From: Nitrososphaerota archaeon
GTDB lineage: Archaea > Thermoproteota > Nitrososphaeria > Nitrososphaerales > UBA183
Length of the DNA: 5,681 nt
NCBI GenBank assembly: GCA_027886865.1
Contig: JAPCJR010000039.1
Coordinates: 1-5,681, forward strand
Direction: 5' to 3'
Under the pieces are notes generated by a model, which did not search any database, had not been told where the DNA came from, and saw nothing but the letters and a program-made list of their open reading frames with translations. Of the stretch, positions 4,136 to 5,681 are shown one piece after another. A program made the position numbers and the translations under genes. Numbering within the stretch: the stretch's first letter is position 1; each line of letters begins with the position of its first letter.

Positions 4136-5476
4136 TTGAGAACCGCAGTCACCAGGAATACTACTGTAATCATCGTCGCGGTCATCGTGGTCATAATTCT
4201 CGTGTCATACACTGCATTATCGGTACTGTCTCCTGCCACGTCATCTTCGACGACGTCGGCTTCGAGCGCAGCTACGTCCTCTGCACCTCCGTCGACCCTC
4301 ACGAGCACGGCAGGTTCAATCACGTCTAGCTCGGGTAGCGCGACCTCGACAATCTCTACTGGCTATTCAGGCTCAGTTACGTCTAGCTCAGACAGCACGA
4401 CCTCAACCATCACTACAAGCTATACGGGCAACAACGACTACTACCTCTTGGCGTTCATGCAGAAGGGTGTGGTGGAACTCATTTCGCCTACAAGCGGCTC
4501 CGTGCTCGGCTATCTTCGACTGTTCAATATTTCTGACAGCGTTTCAGTTCAGACGTCCAACTGGGAGACGTATCCTGTCCAGGGGGTTACCGCCCAGAAC
4601 GTGGTGTTCCCGCTGACCAATGGGACGTTCATAGTGACCGATACGTCACAGTTGAATGTCGAGTCGCGGTTGAGCCTCGGCACGACGGTCGGGTACACGG
4701 GTGTGACGGTATCACCTAACGAGAAGACAGCCGTCCTCATCGACGGACCCTCCGGCATCGTCGAGCTTCTGAACCTGACCACCCTCCAGACAGTATGGAA
4801 GGTGACCTTCAATACGCCCGCCGGAATGAATGCCTATCCGTCCGACGCGAGATGGTCCCCCGACGGGAGCACGATAGTCGTGCCGCTGACGGACAATAAC
4901 TCGATAGACATCCTGAGCGCCGGGACAGGCCAGATCGAGCAGGAGACTTCGTTGACCTCTGGATCGCCCACAATGGTCGCGATAAACGGCCAGGGTAACA
5001 AGCTCGGCGTGGAGCTCGGCAACAAGACTGACCTATTCTACTCTTATCCTGCTCTGAAACTCCTTGGGTCGGTTAGCTTCACGGGTTCCAGCATGTCGCC
5101 GACGCGTGGCGTCTTTACGCCTGACGGGGAGTACTACCTCGAGGCCTCCGGCACATCAAACTCGGTGGCGGTGATATCGCTGAACCAGTTCAAGGTCATG
5201 AACACGATCAATCTGCCGCAGTCGTCAGCCCCGGGCCTGGCAAACATGCAGATCACTCCTGACGGCAACTATGTCTACGTGAACCAACCTGGCAACCCGG
5301 CAACAGGTGGCATAATCTACATGTTCTCGCTCTCAAACATAGCCACGGCAAGCGGGGCCGCGGTAAGCGTCCCGATGACAACGGCCCCCTCGTTTGCCAT
5401 CCCCATATCGATGACTCTTGGCAACTACCTAGCGGACAACGTACTCCTACCGCCTGTTACAGGGTTGCACTGTTAG
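4136..5476 (+). CDS. Membrane-anchored surface protein: Ser/Thr-rich stalk and seven-bladed beta-propeller
   Basis: A 446-residue extracytoplasmic protein. Residues 1-9 are short and basic; about 10-31 (VIIVAVIVVIILV core) form one hydrophobic helix, a signal anchor or signal peptide. Residues 32-100 are a Ser/Thr/Ala-rich stalk, probably O-glycosylated, with a 19-residue duplication at 63-100. Residues 101-446 look like a beta-propeller with about seven blades of the YVTN/WD-like type; the turn signature is seen as SPNE, S241-PDG, T328-PDG and T374-PDG. Several N-glycosylation sequons (N131-I-S, N162-G-T and others) suit an archaeal surface protein. The only cysteine is the last residue. The start is TTG: an in-frame stop lies at 4115-4117 and no ATG or GTG comes before the hydrophobic helix. 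It is transcribed separately from the genes to its left. Ligand and role are unknown; binding or S-layer association is plausible. Confidence 0.86.
   Translation: MRTAVTRNTTVIIVAVIVVIILVSYTALSVLSPATSSSTTSASSAATSSAPPSTLTSTAGSITSSSGSATSTISTGYSGSVTSSSDSTTSTITTSYTGNNDYYLLAFMQKGVVELISPTSGSVLGYLRLFNISDSVSVQTSNWETYPVQGVTAQNVVFPLTNGTFIVTDTSQLNVESRLSLGTTVGYTGVTVSPNEKTAVLIDGPSGIVELLNLTTLQTVWKVTFNTPAGMNAYPSDARWSPDGSTIVVPLTDNNSIDILSAGTGQIEQETSLTSGSPTMVAINGQGNKLGVELGNKTDLFYSYPALKLLGSVSFTGSSMSPTRGVFTPDGEYYLEASGTSNSVAVISLNQFKVMNTINLPQSSAPGLANMQITPDGNYVYVNQPGNPATGGIIYMFSLSNIATASGAAVSVPMTTAPSFAIPISMTLGNYLADNVLLPPVTGLHC
4322..4435 (+). repeat. Tandem 57-base duplication in the Ser/Thr stalk
   Basis: Two adjacent units (4322-4378 and 4379-4435) start with the same ACGTCTAGCTC and encode TSSSGSATSTISTGYSGSV and TSSSDSTTSTITTSYTGNN. 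The period is exactly 19 codons, so the frame is kept. The units have diverged at many third positions, indicating an older duplication that lengthened the stalk. Confidence 0.8.
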
Positions 5477-5645
5477 AGAAAGTGCGGGAACGCGGGACGG
5501 GAGTCGCTGCCTCTGACTCACTTTACCTCGATTAAACTCGCAGAGATGGACGTAATTGGAGTGTGCATGCGAACCGATGCAATCTCCCAAGCATCAATCG
5601 TCGCCACCTTAAGGAGCCTCGATATCTCCGAAGAAACATGAATTG
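5477..5645. other. Intergenic stretch downstream of the beta-propeller gene
   Basis: I see no convincing gene here. After the stop there is a small stem, GAGTC (5501-5505) with GACTC (5515-5519), inside weaker outer pairing of AAAGTG with CACTTT, possibly marking the transcript 3' end, though no T-run follows. Further on GATGC (5576-5580) and GCATC (5591-5595) form another 5-base stem. The stretch becomes more A/T-rich toward its end, as expected of a promoter region for a gene beyond the window. Confidence 0.35.
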
Positions 5646-5681
5646 TCCGAATAAGTTATGAAGTCCGAATAAGTTATGAAG
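5646..5681. repeat. Tandem 18-base direct repeat at the window edge
   Basis: TCCGAATAAGTTATGAAG occurs twice in a row, without mismatch, up to the last base. A degenerate trace (ATGAA, then CCGAATAAG) just before suggests the array once had more units. It may continue beyond the window, or the sequence may end there because a repeat broke the assembly. Confidence 0.8.

Noticed and set aside
4111..4329. ATG-initiated frame of 72 codons near the beta-propeller start
   Set aside because: Its ATG lies on the TATA box and would not be in the transcript; the TTG frame gives a signal anchor, stalk and propeller.
5546..5641. Small plus-strand frame of 31 codons starting ATG-GAC-GTA after the beta-propeller gene
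   Set aside because: No ribosome-binding site, the nearest TATA-like sequence is too close to the ATG for a leaderless start, and third-position GC is clearly lower than in the real genes. It resembles no family I know.
5646..5681. Start of a CRISPR array
   Set aside because: The 18-base units are directly adjacent with no spacer, and there is no palindromic repeat or cas gene.

Overview
The window reads as a GC-rich archaeal chromosome segment, probably from an uncultured or little-studied lineage. Three things point to Archaea. Two genes have A/T-rich TATA boxes (TTTAAAA, TTTATAAA) centred about 29 bases before the start codon, the spacing of leaderless archaeal mRNAs. Two protein families are typical of archaea: DUF169 (COG2043) and a double-thioredoxin protein of the PDO type. 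There is also a Ser/Thr-rich, membrane-anchored beta-propeller surface protein. I cannot assign a phylum from this sequence; Thermoproteota/Nitrososphaeria-like or Thermoplasmatota-like are both possible.

Layout. The minus strand, bases 1-1677, carries a compact operon read right to left: a TusA-family sulfur carrier, a YeeE/YedE (thiosulfate) transporter 4 bases further on, and the first 37 codons of a membrane-anchored protein that overlaps the transporter stop by an ATGA junction and runs off the window. A divergent promoter region (1678-1818) separates it from plus-strand genes: a minimal single-domain AAA ATPase (1819-2535), a DUF169 protein with its own TATA box (2601-3281), and a PDO-like protein with two thioredoxin folds (3343-3990), probably co-transcribed with DUF169. 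After a 145-base gap with two hairpins and a strong TATA box comes a separately transcribed surface beta-propeller protein (4136-5476). The last 205 bases hold no convincing gene and end in a tandem 18-base repeat cut by the window edge.

How the genes may work together. TusA plus YeeE is the known logic of thiosulfate uptake followed by hand-over of the sulfur to a cytoplasmic carrier cysteine (TsuA/TsuB in E. coli). In this window nearly all cysteines of TusA (1), YeeE (3), DUF169 (4) and the PDO-like protein (3) fall at motif positions. The PDO-like protein has lost one cysteine from each of its two CxxC sites in mirror image (SVFC and CPYS), so it is unlikely to be a normal disulfide oxidoreductase and could instead do monothiol or persulfide chemistry. 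An identical 11-base motif in the divergent promoter and in the DUF169 promoter hints that the two sides are co-regulated. The joint sulfur-handling role is my inference; only the TusA-YeeE pair is supported by established family knowledge.
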